Shown piece by piece: positions 50,225 to 60,925 of a stretch of DNA of 64,000 bases. The notes below the pieces were generated by a model. The model made no database searches, had not been told where the DNA came from, and saw only the letters and a list, made by a program, of their open reading frames with translations. Both the position numbers and the translations under genes were made by a program. Each line of letters starts with the position of its first letter. The first letter of the stretch is position 1. Source of the DNA: Asparagopsis taxiformis (lineage: Eukaryota; Rhodophyta; Florideophyceae; Bonnemaisoniales; Bonnemaisoniaceae); contig JALQPE010002476.1 in NCBI GenBank assembly GCA_030407315.1, forward strand, positions 1-64,000. Direction: 5' to 3'.

Positions 50225-50557
50225 TTGTACCACTGCTCGTCTGGTATCGTGGTATTGATCTCTCTCGTTGGTAACCAGCCTGGAGATGGTTCGGCGCAGA
50301 CTTCTACGTTCTGGAACACATTACAGGCTGCGAAAAGATCGATTCAGATCTTGGTCAAACCTTGGAAACGCAACTGCAATAGCATGTGTTCCACGTACGA
50401 CGGAAAGTCTTCCAACCGGACTAGCTTCACGGACGGTGTTCTGGATGAAGATGTTGATGCTGTAATCGACAGGATACTCAGCAACCTCGAAGAGGATGAC
50501 GAGTCCGATACGAAAACGGCGAGGAATACTCTTTCCACTTTACATGGCAATCTCTGA
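50225..50557 (+). CDS. Small acidic ORF, uncertain
   Basis: A 110-residue frame ends with a convincing-looking acidic helix (DEDVDAVIDRILSNLEEDDE, then SDTKTARNTLSTLHG). Its beginning is unremarkable. It could be the last exon or remnant of a longer gene. The flanks 49801-50224 and 50558-51045 contain nothing else I can support. Confidence 0.25.
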   Translation: MYHCSSGIVVLISLVGNQPGDGSAQTSTFWNTLQAAKRSIQILVKPWKRNCNSMCSTYDGKSSNRTSFTDGVLDEDVDAVIDRILSNLEEDDESDTKTARNTLSTLHGNL

Positions 50558-51045
50558 TCGCTGTTATGTCCGTGACTGGATCAGTGCGTTTCTCAGTCGA
50601 TCAGTACACATTTTTTGTAACGTGTGGAACTGGCTTGTCGAGTACTCCAACTGCGGATTATCTCCGTTCCCATCTTATTCCACTCTGCAAAGATACATTC
50701 TCCCTCATGTCGTCAGTTCTTCACTCCCCAGGTCAAAACAGGTCCTGCTTCCCCTCGACATCTCCAAGTCCGGTGCATCTGTGCATCAAAGTATCCAATC
50801 ACGGAAATCGAGAAACATAGGCCCTATCACAGGGGGGCCTACGATACCAGTTTCAATCGTCCGCCCTCATCAGGGCGAGACATGATGTTTCTTTCAAGCC
50901 TTTTTTGGAACAGATGAAAACTACCTCCACAGGTGCCGTAAGTAATACACCGGGAGCGACTATTCATGAGACAATAGAGGTATCCTATGATTACTGATAG
51001 AGACCATATCCTCGATCCAATCTGCACTACGGTGTTGGGAATGAA

Positions 51046-51370
51046 AAAAGACAGTAAATTTACTGTCTGAGACAGTAAAAATTACTGTCTGGCCAAGACA
51101 GTGCGCGGAGACAGTAAAATTTACTGTCTGGAAATTTCAGAATACTGCTGCAGCAATAAACTGGCACGAAATCTGGACAGTACCAAAAACAGTAAAATTT
51201 ACTGTCCAGAACAGTAAATTTTACTGTCCGGAAGTGTTGCCGCCAGACAGTATGTGCAGACAGTACATTTTACTGTCTGAGGCAGTGCATTGTATTGTAT
51301 TACTGCACTGTCTGGGTAAATCTGTAGACAGTAGTGTAGATAGCAAATTGTATTGTCTGCGGGTAGTACC
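51046..51370. repeat. Cluster of ACAGTAAATTTACTGT palindromes
   Basis: At least ten half-sites of GACAGTA or TACTGTC are arranged mostly as inverted pairs, for example ACAGTAAATTTACTGTC near 51051 and 51112 and AACAGTAAAATTTACTGTCC near 51190. Spacing is irregular. A related pair (CAGTAAAAATCACTGTCTCA) recurs near 59040, next to the foldback repeats. No gene lies here. Confidence 0.8.
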
Positions 51371-52227
51371 GTGTATTGGTTCACAACACTGTCTCGTGGA
51401 GTGGACTTGAGAGGAAATATGGAGCATAGTGTTGGTGTGAAGGTAAATATTGGAATGGTGTAATGGTGTGTGGTATACGAAGATAGTAATTGTGGTCGAG
51501 CTTTACAGATATTTGTAGGTAGCGAAGTTAGTACGAGGGAGGATAAATGAAAGAGGATAGCAGATCGACCGACCTAGAATGGGATTGAGGTTTCTAGTCT
51601 CAGTGAAGCCTATTCTGCCAATAGAGAATAGAATCATGTTTATGTCAGTTGGGATAGGAGATGACACTATCGATTTTAGTGCGATGACAATTAGAATCGT
51701 GCTGAAGGGCCTGCAATCGCTGAGGAATGTGACGTCATATTCCTCAATTTCCGAACGGAAGTTGGGAATAAATAGGAGTTCACGAATGGGAGCAGCGATG
51801 CACAAAATTGGTGCAGAAAGAGCTTTTCGAGCTAATCACTGAGGCTTCCGTGAAGGAACTGAAACAGATACGGAAGAGTGTTCCATAGTTGATTACTTTC
51901 TCAATTCGAGAGCTATTTGCGATCATAGTCGCGATGCGCCGAGTGAACCAAAGCGTAAACAGCTGTTATCTCCTCTGGTGCCGTCTCCATGTTGAATCCT
52001 GCGACTTGTACATGTGTGAGAGATGCTGACAATGTGAACATCGCCGGTATGCGAAACAGCCAATTGTCGAGCAGAACGTGTGTTGAGACAGCTGTTCGGA
52101 AATGGGTTTTTCTGGCGCACAGAAAGGCTGATTGCAAGATTTTCCAAACGCCTCACACCACAAAACACACGCTTTCAACAATATATCCAACAAAAAATTT
52201 CATGGATCAAGCCGCCAACCACAATTC
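51371..52227. other. Gene-free stretch upstream of the importin-like remnant
   Basis: Only short frames are present. The longest (51579-51842, plus, 87 codons) has no recognisable features. I see nothing that I would annotate. Confidence 0.4.
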
Positions 52228-52950
52228 ATGACAACCAATCATCAGTTCACTCTCGCCAATGTGCAAGTAGCATTAATGCTAGTGTGGTCAATTGACCACA
52301 CTCGACCGTGGCAAACAAGTATCGCAAGCGGATCGTTATCTCATCGCCTTGCGTAGTTGGCAATCCGCACAGTCCATACGCACGCAATTGATTGACACCA
52401 ATGCGACGCCACACGCGCTTCTGTTCGTCGCTACCACGCTGCATCGTCGCTTCCAAACCGATTGGTTGATGTTCACCGATGACGCACAGCGCATTGACGC
52501 CTTTTGAATCCCGCTTCTCGCGCTCGCGCTCCCCCTTCACCACCTCCGGGCTCTTTTTCTTCGCGCACGCGTGCCACTTTGCGATGGCAAATGTGTGATC
52601 GTCACTGCGCGACTCTAGGTGGCTCGACCTCCGTCGCGTCTTCTCTGAGGAACACGTGCACATTTTTCACGTCATGTCGGCGGTCGTGCTCGAGTTTCGA
52701 CACGCCGAGACACAGCTTTTGCACCGCTTTTGTGCACAAAATGTCCACGTTGTTCTGCAGACCTCCCTGTTTATGCTGGCCATTTTGCATGTCAATCTTC
52801 CCGCCTGTCTCAACCGTGCGGCGTTGCGTAATGCGCGTGCCGTTCTCACTTTTTTGCAAGCCTGGAAGGCCTATTCGAGCGACCCGGCAGTTCTTCCAAC
52901 TGTCATTGCAATCCGTTTGTACATGCATCTTTACTGGTCACACCATTAAT
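52228..52950 (+). pseudogene. Importin-13/transportin-3-like N-terminus, frameshifted
   Basis: An ATG at 52228 opens with TNHQFTLANVQVALMLV, then the frame shifts near 52290 and continues as QADRYLIALRSWQSAQSIRT, then ATPHALLFVATTLHRRFQTDW, and ends at 52507. This matches the first HEAT repeats of the importin-13/transportin-3 type of karyopherin: a paired-helix start, A-x-x-[WY]-L-x3-Q-x-S-x-x-A-W, and F-A-A-x-T-L-x-x-[KR]. A further frame (52516-52949) has CHFAMANV and NARAVLTFLQAWKAYSSD, similar to later repeats. The gene would ferry cargo through nuclear pores. Several frames in one short stretch indicate decay, although introns cannot be excluded. Confidence 0.45.
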
Positions 52951-52999
52951 CTCACACGTGTTATTTCAACGATATGATTACGATGTCACTAGTTACGGA

Positions 53000-55440
53000 A
53001 AGATTGATACGTCTGCTCGCTTTCTCACGAGTCAATTCACCCATTTCGGTCTCGTGCCTACTGCCGAAGAGGAGCCTAGCTTTATGGACAAACATTAGGA
53101 CTGAAAAATGTATCTAATTCAAGTAAGCTTCCTAGAATTTCACAAGCTATGCTCGATACTAAGCGAGGGGATGGCGATGAGCTCTACACAGTCAACTACG
53201 ATGACCCCCGATGTGGTTCACATTCGTCACAGTACCAGTCGGGGAGACTCCTACCTCTCAGATGGTGTCCCGGTGACTCCAAGACGCCACTGCTTTGTCC
53301 AATCCTGGTCCTAAGAAGATGACGGGTTACGCTATGTGTGACGTACATGAGTACCATGGAAACGTGAGTGGGAATGGTGATAGTGGGATTACTGGAGTGA
53401 TGGGAGATGAGTCTGGGGAGAAATCATACAGTTTCTATACACCTGACGGGTATTGGTGGAATATAATTGAATGGAATGATGTGTGATGTCTGCACCACGT
53501 CGACCTCCTCTCTCGCCCCAACATCGCGCAGCACTCTCAATGCAACACAGTGTGCATCTTTGTTGGCGTTACATGTGCGCCTAGTTCTTGCATCGCTGCT
53601 TCCCTCACATCATCATCTAACCGTCTGTAACGCAACAACATGCCACCGCATGTCGCTCACAGTCACATATGTATTTCTTAATACGCTTGTTGAAACACGG
53701 AACGCTCTTATTCACCACAGCGGCAGCTCTACACAAACTAACACTGAAACCAAGATGGAGGCAATATATCGGTGGCATTTCATTACAAATGTACTTTTTC
53801 TTTCTGCTGCTGGTGTGGCCTTGTGTTTGAAACTTGCTTGCAGGTCCTTTCCAACAGCTTAGTGTCGTAACCATTGCAGATGCGTTGCTGCTAGAATCAC
53901 CCGGAGAGCTTCAATCAAATGGTTGTTGTGGACTAGTTGCGCTCGTTGTGAATCAATCGCCAGTGCGTGCATCTGTATTTGTGCGTTCGTGTGCGCGCTT
54001 ACTAGATGCGATGCAATGCAATGCTCACGTACACTGTATACTACTGACTTTTACAAATATAGCTTTGTATGAGAAGCGTCGGTATGTATCCGACACCTTA
54101 CCATTGCCTCACTCTGTAAAGCTTCTTTCCCAGTAGCAATTTGTATCGCATTGCACCATGACGCAGGGCAGACTGCGAGTGAAAGCAACGAGTAAACAAA
54201 CTTTTCGCTCATCATTCACCACACGCTGTTGTCGTTGAAGTCATAACCATATCCACATCCCATTCTGGAAACTCTTGGAAGACAGACGAGCCCAGTCCAC
54301 CACTGGTGCTTGTAGATGTAGCATTTTTAAGCTGTTCGTTTAGATAGTAAGGGATAGATGGTGTAGTGCGCAACACTAGAGAACAACGCTGTGCAGGACA
54401 ACATGTTTGTTCGGCGTAAATCGTCATATGTTCCATTTGGACTATTTTGGCAGCTCACATGCATCAACCTGAATATTAAGACTCTGGACTGGCACACTCA
54501 AGTATCTGGATACGCTTGAGCAGTGGCAGGGGCGCAAGAGCCGGTCCAAGTTTTTGTACAAGGCACGTTGACACACTGCATTCACTTGATTGACACCCGA
54601 GTGCAACGACTGGCTCGCTGTCCAGGGATGGGGGACTGCTGTGCAAGTGTTCAATACATCTCAAGATGCAGTTCAAGAATAAACATTTCAACGTTATCCG
54701 GCTCACGGTCTCAGTTGGTCAAGTCATGGATCACAGGGTGTGGTGAAAAACCTCTTTGTTTACATTGTCTCAATAGCGAGGTCGACGATATTGCGACCTC
54801 GTTACTGGGACGGATTGGCATCACCGAGTGTGACAGACTGGAAGATGTGATTGGGCAGGAGCGAGGTGTGTGTGAAGGATAGTAAGAAACAGCGAGGTGG
54901 GTGTGTGGAAGGTGCGAATGGCGTCAAGTGATTGGCACAAGGGAGTTGAGCTCATCTGCGGACAGAGTATGGATGGCATCGTATGCCCGTTGGGACAGCC
55001 CGGGCGGAAGTGATCATGGGAAGCTCGTTTATGTATGTGTGCGGCAGTTGGGATTGGGCGCGACTGGACGGCGAATGTGGTCGAAGAATGGGCGCGGCGA
55101 CTATGGTCATGCTAAGTGGACCAACGCGGTGCGAGTCGAACCAGTTGATATATGAGGGATGTCAAGGCAAGGGGGCATTTAGACGGGCGAAAGGGTGCGT
55201 GTGACGCGAGTGGAAGGCGGTGAGGGAATGCATGCATGAATTGAGCGTGTGGGCGGACGAGGATTTGAGAAAACCTAATATGACAGTACATTGCGTGTGT
55301 GGTAGGCGCGTTGAAGTGTTACGGCGCATAAATCATCGGCGCCGATGGCTACGTCACAAACGGTGTAATCACCGCTGTAATCGGCGCCAACAGCATGTTA
55401 TGGCTGCAGACGCGACAGAATGTCGACTTCATCCTTAGAA
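53000..55440. other. Gene-poor region with possible coding scraps
   Basis: Two plus-strand frames (53467-53862 and 53834-54136) overlap by about 30 bases and have helical, hydrophobic readings (SLTVTYVFLNTLVETRNAL; NAHVHCILLTFTNIALYEKR). They could be later, decayed parts of the importin-like gene at 52.2 kb, but I cannot show it. The rest, 54140-55440, contains only short frames without resemblance to known families. A 21-base inverted repeat (GGCGCCGAT-type) lies around 55339-55390. Confidence 0.3.
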
Positions 55441-55559
55441 TGAAGTACGCTAATTAGCCATTCTGCCCAGCACCAGGTACGAAACTTGGGACTGGGCACG
55501 TCATTAGAGCTCTAGGGTAGGTAACAGAATATAAACTTATGTGGGAGGACGGGTTTTCA

Positions 55560-55960
55560 GGACAAGCTGTCGGAACTGTAATTACTGTGTTTTCTTACAG
55601 CAAAGTCATCGTTAAGGCGGATTTGCTTTCTCAGGACAAGCTGTCAGAACTGTAAGTACTCTGTTTTCTTACAGCAAAGTCATCGTTAAGGCGGATTTGC
55701 TTTCTCAGGACAAGCTGTCGGAACTGCTATTCAGTTTTCTTACAGCAAAGGCAGTTTACCCCGGTTGCTTACAGCAAAGTCATCGTAACGATGACTTTGC
55801 TGTAAGAAAACAAAACATTACAGCAAAGTCATCGTTAAGATGACTTTGCTGTAAGAAAACAAAACATTACAGCAAAGTCATCGTAACGATGACTTTGCTG
55901 TAAGAAAACAAAACATTACAGCAAAGTCATCGTACGATGACTTTGCTGTAAGAAACCATG
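55560..55960. repeat. Hairpin array of TTACAGCAAAGTCATCG units
   Basis: The left part (55560-55760) has three direct repeats with CAGGACAAGCTGTC and CTTACAGCAAAGTCATCGTT. The right part (55766-55955) has four consecutive hairpins, each TTACAGCAAAGTCATCG facing CGATGACTTTGCTGTAA, at a step of about 53 bases and joined by GAAAACAAAACA. Each hairpin is a nearly perfect inverted repeat of about 38 bases. Confidence 0.9.
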
Positions 55961-56099
55961 GTAAACCAACTTCTCTGTAAGCATATGAGAGGGACTGATG
56001 TTTCTCACTCGGGAAGAAGAAGGAGACGATTTCGGACCTCGCGAAAAAGGCTGCAAAGTGGTCTGAAACGGTTGGGGTGGTTCTAGGGAGCACTAAAAC

Positions 56100-56765
56100 T
56101 TGTTTTAATTGCACTCAAGCTTTCTCGCTTGCGTGGAAGGGTTGGTATAATTCATCGATTTTTGGTCATCAGATTCTCACAACTGGAGATGTGATGGTCA
56201 AAATGGAACTTTGTCCGAATGATGTGCAAGTGGTCTGTAAGGGTTGGAGTGGGTCTAGGGAGTACGGAAAAGTGTTCTATGAGTTCGTAAAGCTGCTGGC
56301 TTGCGCATTAGGGCTGACAGAATGCATCGAGTTTTGGTCACCAGATTCCCACAACTGAAGATGTGATGGCCAAAATTGAACTTTGTCGGAACGAAGTGCA
56401 AGTGGTCTGTAAGGGTTGGAGTGGGTCTGGGGAGTACTGTAATGGGTTTTATTTGCCCTGAAAGCTGGTGGCTTGCGAGGTACAGCTTCCGGAGTTCACT
56501 AATTTTTGGTCACCAGATTCTCACAACTGGAGATGTGATGGCCAAAATTGAACTTTGTCGGAACGAAGTGTAAGTGATCCGTAAGGGCTGGAGTGGCTCT
56601 AGGGAGTACGGAAAAGTGTTTTATGTGTCCGTAAAGCTGTTGAATTGCGTGGTAGGGATTCCAGAATGCATCGACTTTTGGTCACCAGACTCCCACAACT
56701 GGAGATGTGATAGCCAAAATTGAACTTTGCAAGAACGAAGTGCAAGTGTTCTGGATGCCTTCAAG
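56100..56765. repeat. ~171-bp tandem repeat, about four units
   Basis: GATGTGATGG or GATGTGATAG recurs at 56190, 56361, 56533 and 56705, a step of 171-172 bases. Units include TTTTGGTCACCAGATTC, AACTTTGTCGGAACGAAGTG and AGGGTTGGAGTGGGTCT. A further copy is at 59095-59280. Short frames that read the same peptide in different frames are artefacts of the repeat. Confidence 0.85.
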
Positions 56766-57626
56766 TGGCCTGGAAGCGTACTCTGGACAAGTTTTCGGAC
56801 CTTGAAGAGGCTCAACTGCACAATGCTGATATTGAAATGAAACATTCATATAGTCCATTTTTAACTAGAACTGCTGGAATGGATTGCGTAGCCTATAGAG
56901 GAGCAATGTAGTTATATAATAGAGCTAGAAGCATGCCTCAACAACCTATCTCTCATGCCTCTAGTTCTCCTTCATCATTCCAGTCTTCCTTCCTGTGACG
57001 CACCGCGCCTCTGGTGTCACTTCACACGCCCCTCCTGTGCATTAAATACCTGTCTACCACTTCCGTATTCTACTCATACCACCACCTTCATTTTACCCCA
57101 TGCCTACCATCCTATCCTTTACCTTCTGTCCTTCAGTCCTAGGCTAACCTACTTCATAACCATCGATGTAAGGTGAATATCTAGATTCCTACCTACTTGA
57201 GAGTATAGTTTATTATAACGGAAAACGGACGGTTTTGTATAGTCAATGTGCTACACAGCACCAGGAGTAGATTTTGCGCACCGATAATCTATGCTTGATA
57301 TTGGAGAGACCGGCTTCTTGTAGCCTCGGAAAATGTGCAGGTAGTACCTTTCCAGAGGTCCTGGAGGTGTTCACACCAACTCTAGTCCATTTTAACGAGT
57401 TTGAATTTCGACCGCCAGAATCTCTGTCGTGAGAAAATGGTGGTCGAAATTTACCGTGCTGCTCTCCCAATACTGAACTTTTTAGGTAGTTCAGCCCGGG
57501 TGAACAAGACACAGATTGCTCTTCAAAGCCGCCCGAAGCCGTCGAAACCATCCTTCCACAATGTTCCCGACTTCAAAATTCCTATCTCACCCTTCCCAAA
57601 GTGAGAGAGGGACCAAGGTACCAGAC

Positions 57627-58007
57627 GCTTACAGCTGAGGCAGTTTACCAGGGATGCTTACAGCAAAGTCATCGTTACGATGACTTTGCTGTAAGAAAAG
57701 AAAACATTACAGTGGGCGAAGGATTTTACCGGGTGAAAAAATCACCAAGAATTTTTTTACCGGGTAAAAAATCGTGGCTACTGTAATGAAACGTTTTCTT
57801 ACAGCAAAGTCATCGTAACGATGACTTTGCTGTAAGAAAAGGAAACATTACAGTAGGCGAAGAATTTTTACCGGGTAAAAAATCACCAAGAATTTTTTTA
57901 CCGGGTAAAAAAACGTGCCTGCTGTAATGTTTTCTTTTCTTACAGCAAAGTCATCGTAACGATGACTTTGCTGTCAGCACCCGCGGTAAACTGCCTCAGC
58001 TGTAAGC
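57627..58007. repeat. Foldback element A
   Basis: Ends are GCTTACAGCTGAGGCAGTTT and its exact inverse (AAACTGCCTCAGCTGTAAGC). Inside are three TTACAGCAAAGTCATCG hairpins and TTTTTTACCGGGTAAAAAA palindromes at about 57755-57775 and 57867-57910. It is non-coding. Confidence 0.9.
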
Positions 58008-58694
58008 GGTCTGGCTTCACCCTCTCTCTCATGTCTCTTGTCTTCCTTCATCCCAGCCTATCCCAACCTCCCTTCTATGTCGACTCCGGTGTCACTCCAG
58101 CCGACCCTTCAGTGAGTGCAATCCTTCTCTACCACCGCCATAATCTACTCATACTATCCCCTTCATGTTGCTGCATACCTACCCTCCCATCCTTCCTGAT
58201 TTTCCTACAATCCTAGGCTAGCCTACTTACCAACTATGTTGGTATTGAAGGCAGCTAGATTCCTAGTAACTCAAATCTATAGTCTGCTAAAAAGGGCGAT
58301 TTGGTGTGGTCACTGTGCCACACGGCACCAGGAATAGAATCTGGCCACGGATACTCTATGCTTGATCTCAGAGAGAACAGCTGCGCCAATGCTCCGAAAA
58401 TGTGCTGTCAGTACCTTTCCAGACGTCCTGGAGGTGCTCATGCCAGCTCTAGTTCATTTTAGGGAGGTTGAGTTTCGACAATCAGAATTTCACTCTTGAG
58501 GAAATTGTGTTTGAAATTTTGTGCACTCCTCCCGCCGTACCAGGCAGGGCACCCAGCCCAGACTGGGTTAGCACGACGCAGAGTGCTCCCCAACACCGCT
58601 AACAGCCGTCCAAACCATCCCTCTGCCATGTTTTACGGCTTCACAATTCCTTGCTCACCCTTCCCAAGGTGAGGGAGGGACCAAGCTCCCAGCC

Positions 58695-58793
58695 GCTTAC
58701 AGCTGAGGCAGTTTACCAGGGATGCTTACAGCAAAGTCATCGTAACGATGACTTTGCTGTAAACATCCCTGGTAAACTGCTCCGTCTGTAAGC
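58695..58793. repeat. Foldback element B, minimal hairpin
   Basis: A 99-base stretch folds almost completely on itself: GCTTACAGCTGAGGCAGTTT, CCAGGGATG, TTACAGCAAAGTCATCGT and the reverse complement of each in order. It is the shortest form of elements A and C, without the ACCGGGT palindromes. Confidence 0.92.
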
Positions 58794-59867
58794 CGTTGGT
58801 CTCAACCCTCGATCTCATGTCTGTTGTCCTCCTTCATCATCTCCACATCCCTTCCTGCTAAGCATCACTTCTCTAGTGTCACTCTACCAGTCCTTTTCGT
58901 GCATGAAATACTTTTCTACCACTGCCATAGTCTACACATACTATTGCCTCTATACTTCTGCATGCCTACGCTTCCATCTTTCTCTCCCGTGCTAGGCTTA
59001 GAGAATATCCTACTTCCTGAAGATCATTGTACAGTGAGGCAGTAAAAATCACTGTCTCACCGTACTGTCTGAGGCCCTCTTTTCAACACCGTAGTGTATA
59101 AGGGCTGGAGTGGCTCTGGGGATTACAGAAAGGTGTTTTATCTGTCCGTAAAGCTTCTGGCTTGCGCATTAGGGCTGGCAGAATGCATCGATTTTTGGTC
59201 ATCAGATTCTCACAACTGCAGATATGATGAATTTCGGCCATGGCCAAAATTCAACTTTGTCGGAACGACGTAGATTTGGACTGGATGCCTCCAAGTGCAT
59301 GCACTTGAAAGTGCACTTAGTCCAAAAAATTGTCCAGAGTACGCTCCCAGGCGATGGCCTGGAAGTGTACTCTGGACAAGTTTTTGGACCTGGAAGAGGT
59401 TGAATTGCACAATGCTTGTGTTGAAATGAAACATTTATATGGCCCATTCTTTACTTGGACAGCTGAAATCCTATCTACTCGAGAGTAAAGTATATAAAAA
59501 CTGGAAACAGACGGTTTTGTATTGTCAATGTGCCACAAGGCACCAAGAGTAGATTTTGCCCTCCGATAATCTATGGTTGATTTCAGAGAGGATAACCGCG
59601 TGCAGTCACAGGACATGTGTTACCAGATCCTTCCCAGAGGTCCTGGAGGTGTTCACACCAACTCCAGCCCACTTTAACGAGTTTGAATTTCGAAAGTCAG
59701 AATCTCTGTCGTGAGAAAATTGAACCATTTCCGACCACGTGGTAGAAATTTCGTACACTCCTCCAACCATACTAGACACAACACCCAGCTCAAACCGGGT
59801 GTAAACAACACAATGTGTTACCTAATGCCGCCTACAGCCGTCCATACCATTCCTATACCCTGTTTCC

Positions 59868-60454
59868 TGACTTCATAATTCCTTCCTCACCCTTCCCTAG
59901 GTCGGAAAAGGACGGAAGTCCCTGCCGCTTACAGCGGAAGCAATTTACCAGGGATGCTTACAGCAAAGTCATCGTTACGATGACTTTGCTGTAAGAAAAT
60001 AAATCATTACAGCAGCCATGATTTTTTACCCGGTAAAAAAATTCTTGGCCACTGTAATTGAAACGCTTTCTTACAGCAAAGTCATCGTAACGATGACTTT
60101 GCTGTAAGAAAATAAATCATTACAGCAGCCACGATTTTTCACCCGGTAAAAATTCTTGCTGATTTTTTACCCGGTAAAATTTCTTTGGCCACTGCAATGG
60201 AAACGTTTCCTTACAGCAAAGTCATCGTTACGATGACTTTGCTGTAAGAAAATAAATCATTACAGCTGCCATGATTTTTTTACCCGGTGAAAAAATTCTT
60301 GGCCACTGTAATGGAAACGCTTTCTTACAGCAAAGTCATCGTAACGATGACTTTGCTGTAAGAATCCCCGGTAAACGGCTTCCGCTGTAAGGGGCTGAGA
60401 GTTCCGTCCCCCTCCCACCTAGGGAAGGGTGAGCAAGGAATTGGGAAGTCAGGA
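59868..60454. repeat. Foldback element C with extended inverted ends
   Basis: The core 59927-60391 has ends GCTTACAGCGGAAGC / GCTTCCGCTGTAAG, four hairpins of the same kind and several TTTTTACCCGGTAAAAA palindromes. Unlike A and B the inverted symmetry continues outward over about 35 more bases (CCTTCCTCACCCTTCCCTAGG on the left, its inverse at 60418-60454 on the right). This suggests the left-flanking sequence of the ~1.2-kb unit is part of a larger inverted repeat. Confidence 0.85.
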
Positions 60455-60925
60455 ACATGGCTCAGCAGAACGTTTGTACGGCTGTGAGTGGCTTCCAGGA
60501 GCATTCTGTGTCATGTGTTATCTCAGCAACGTCTCTTATAGTCGAACCTCACGGGTTGTCAAGGTCTAAAACTAGTCCCCCCTACGGTCTAGCTAGTGAA
60601 ATCATGTAAAGTTGTAGACTAATACAAAAATGTAGCAATCAATAGGCTTAGTAGCACTAAACTATGACATGAAGGTCAGATGTATAGATGAAAATAGAAA
60701 GGTGGGCTAAGCGAATAATGTTGAGATGAGAAAGACAGAACTTCATAGCAGGGAACAATAGCATAGGTTTTAATACTTCTCGTATGCTATCTATTGCTCC
60801 TGTCATACTTTTAATATTCGACGGTGTGGATGTGGTCCGTGAGGACGTCCTTCTCAGTCTTCAAGTAGATGTGGCCGCGCGTGGGCAGACCATAGACTAA
60901 ATTCTGCTCCCACAGGAAGATCTCC
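60455..60925. other. Gene-free stretch between foldback repeats and oxygenase remnant
   Basis: No gene is supported. The last ~100 bases (60830-60925) may still belong to the decayed minus-strand oxygenase gene; in one frame they read GAEFSLWSAHARPHL after the stop. Confidence 0.35.

Larger units (their letters stand above)
56880..60420. repeat. Three related ~1.1-1.3-kb non-coding units with foldback inserts
   Basis: A segment holding GGTCCTGGAGGTGTTCACAC (57357, diverged at 58427, and 59639) and a preceding TATGCTTGAT-type segment recurs at 57180-57600, 58256-58680 and 59466-59920, each followed by CTTCCC[AT]A-GT and a foldback element. A pyrimidine-rich segment with CTTCTACCACTGCC-like text precedes units at 56940, 58030 and 58815. 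All copies have the same orientation. No gene is seen in 3.5 kb. Confidence 0.75.
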
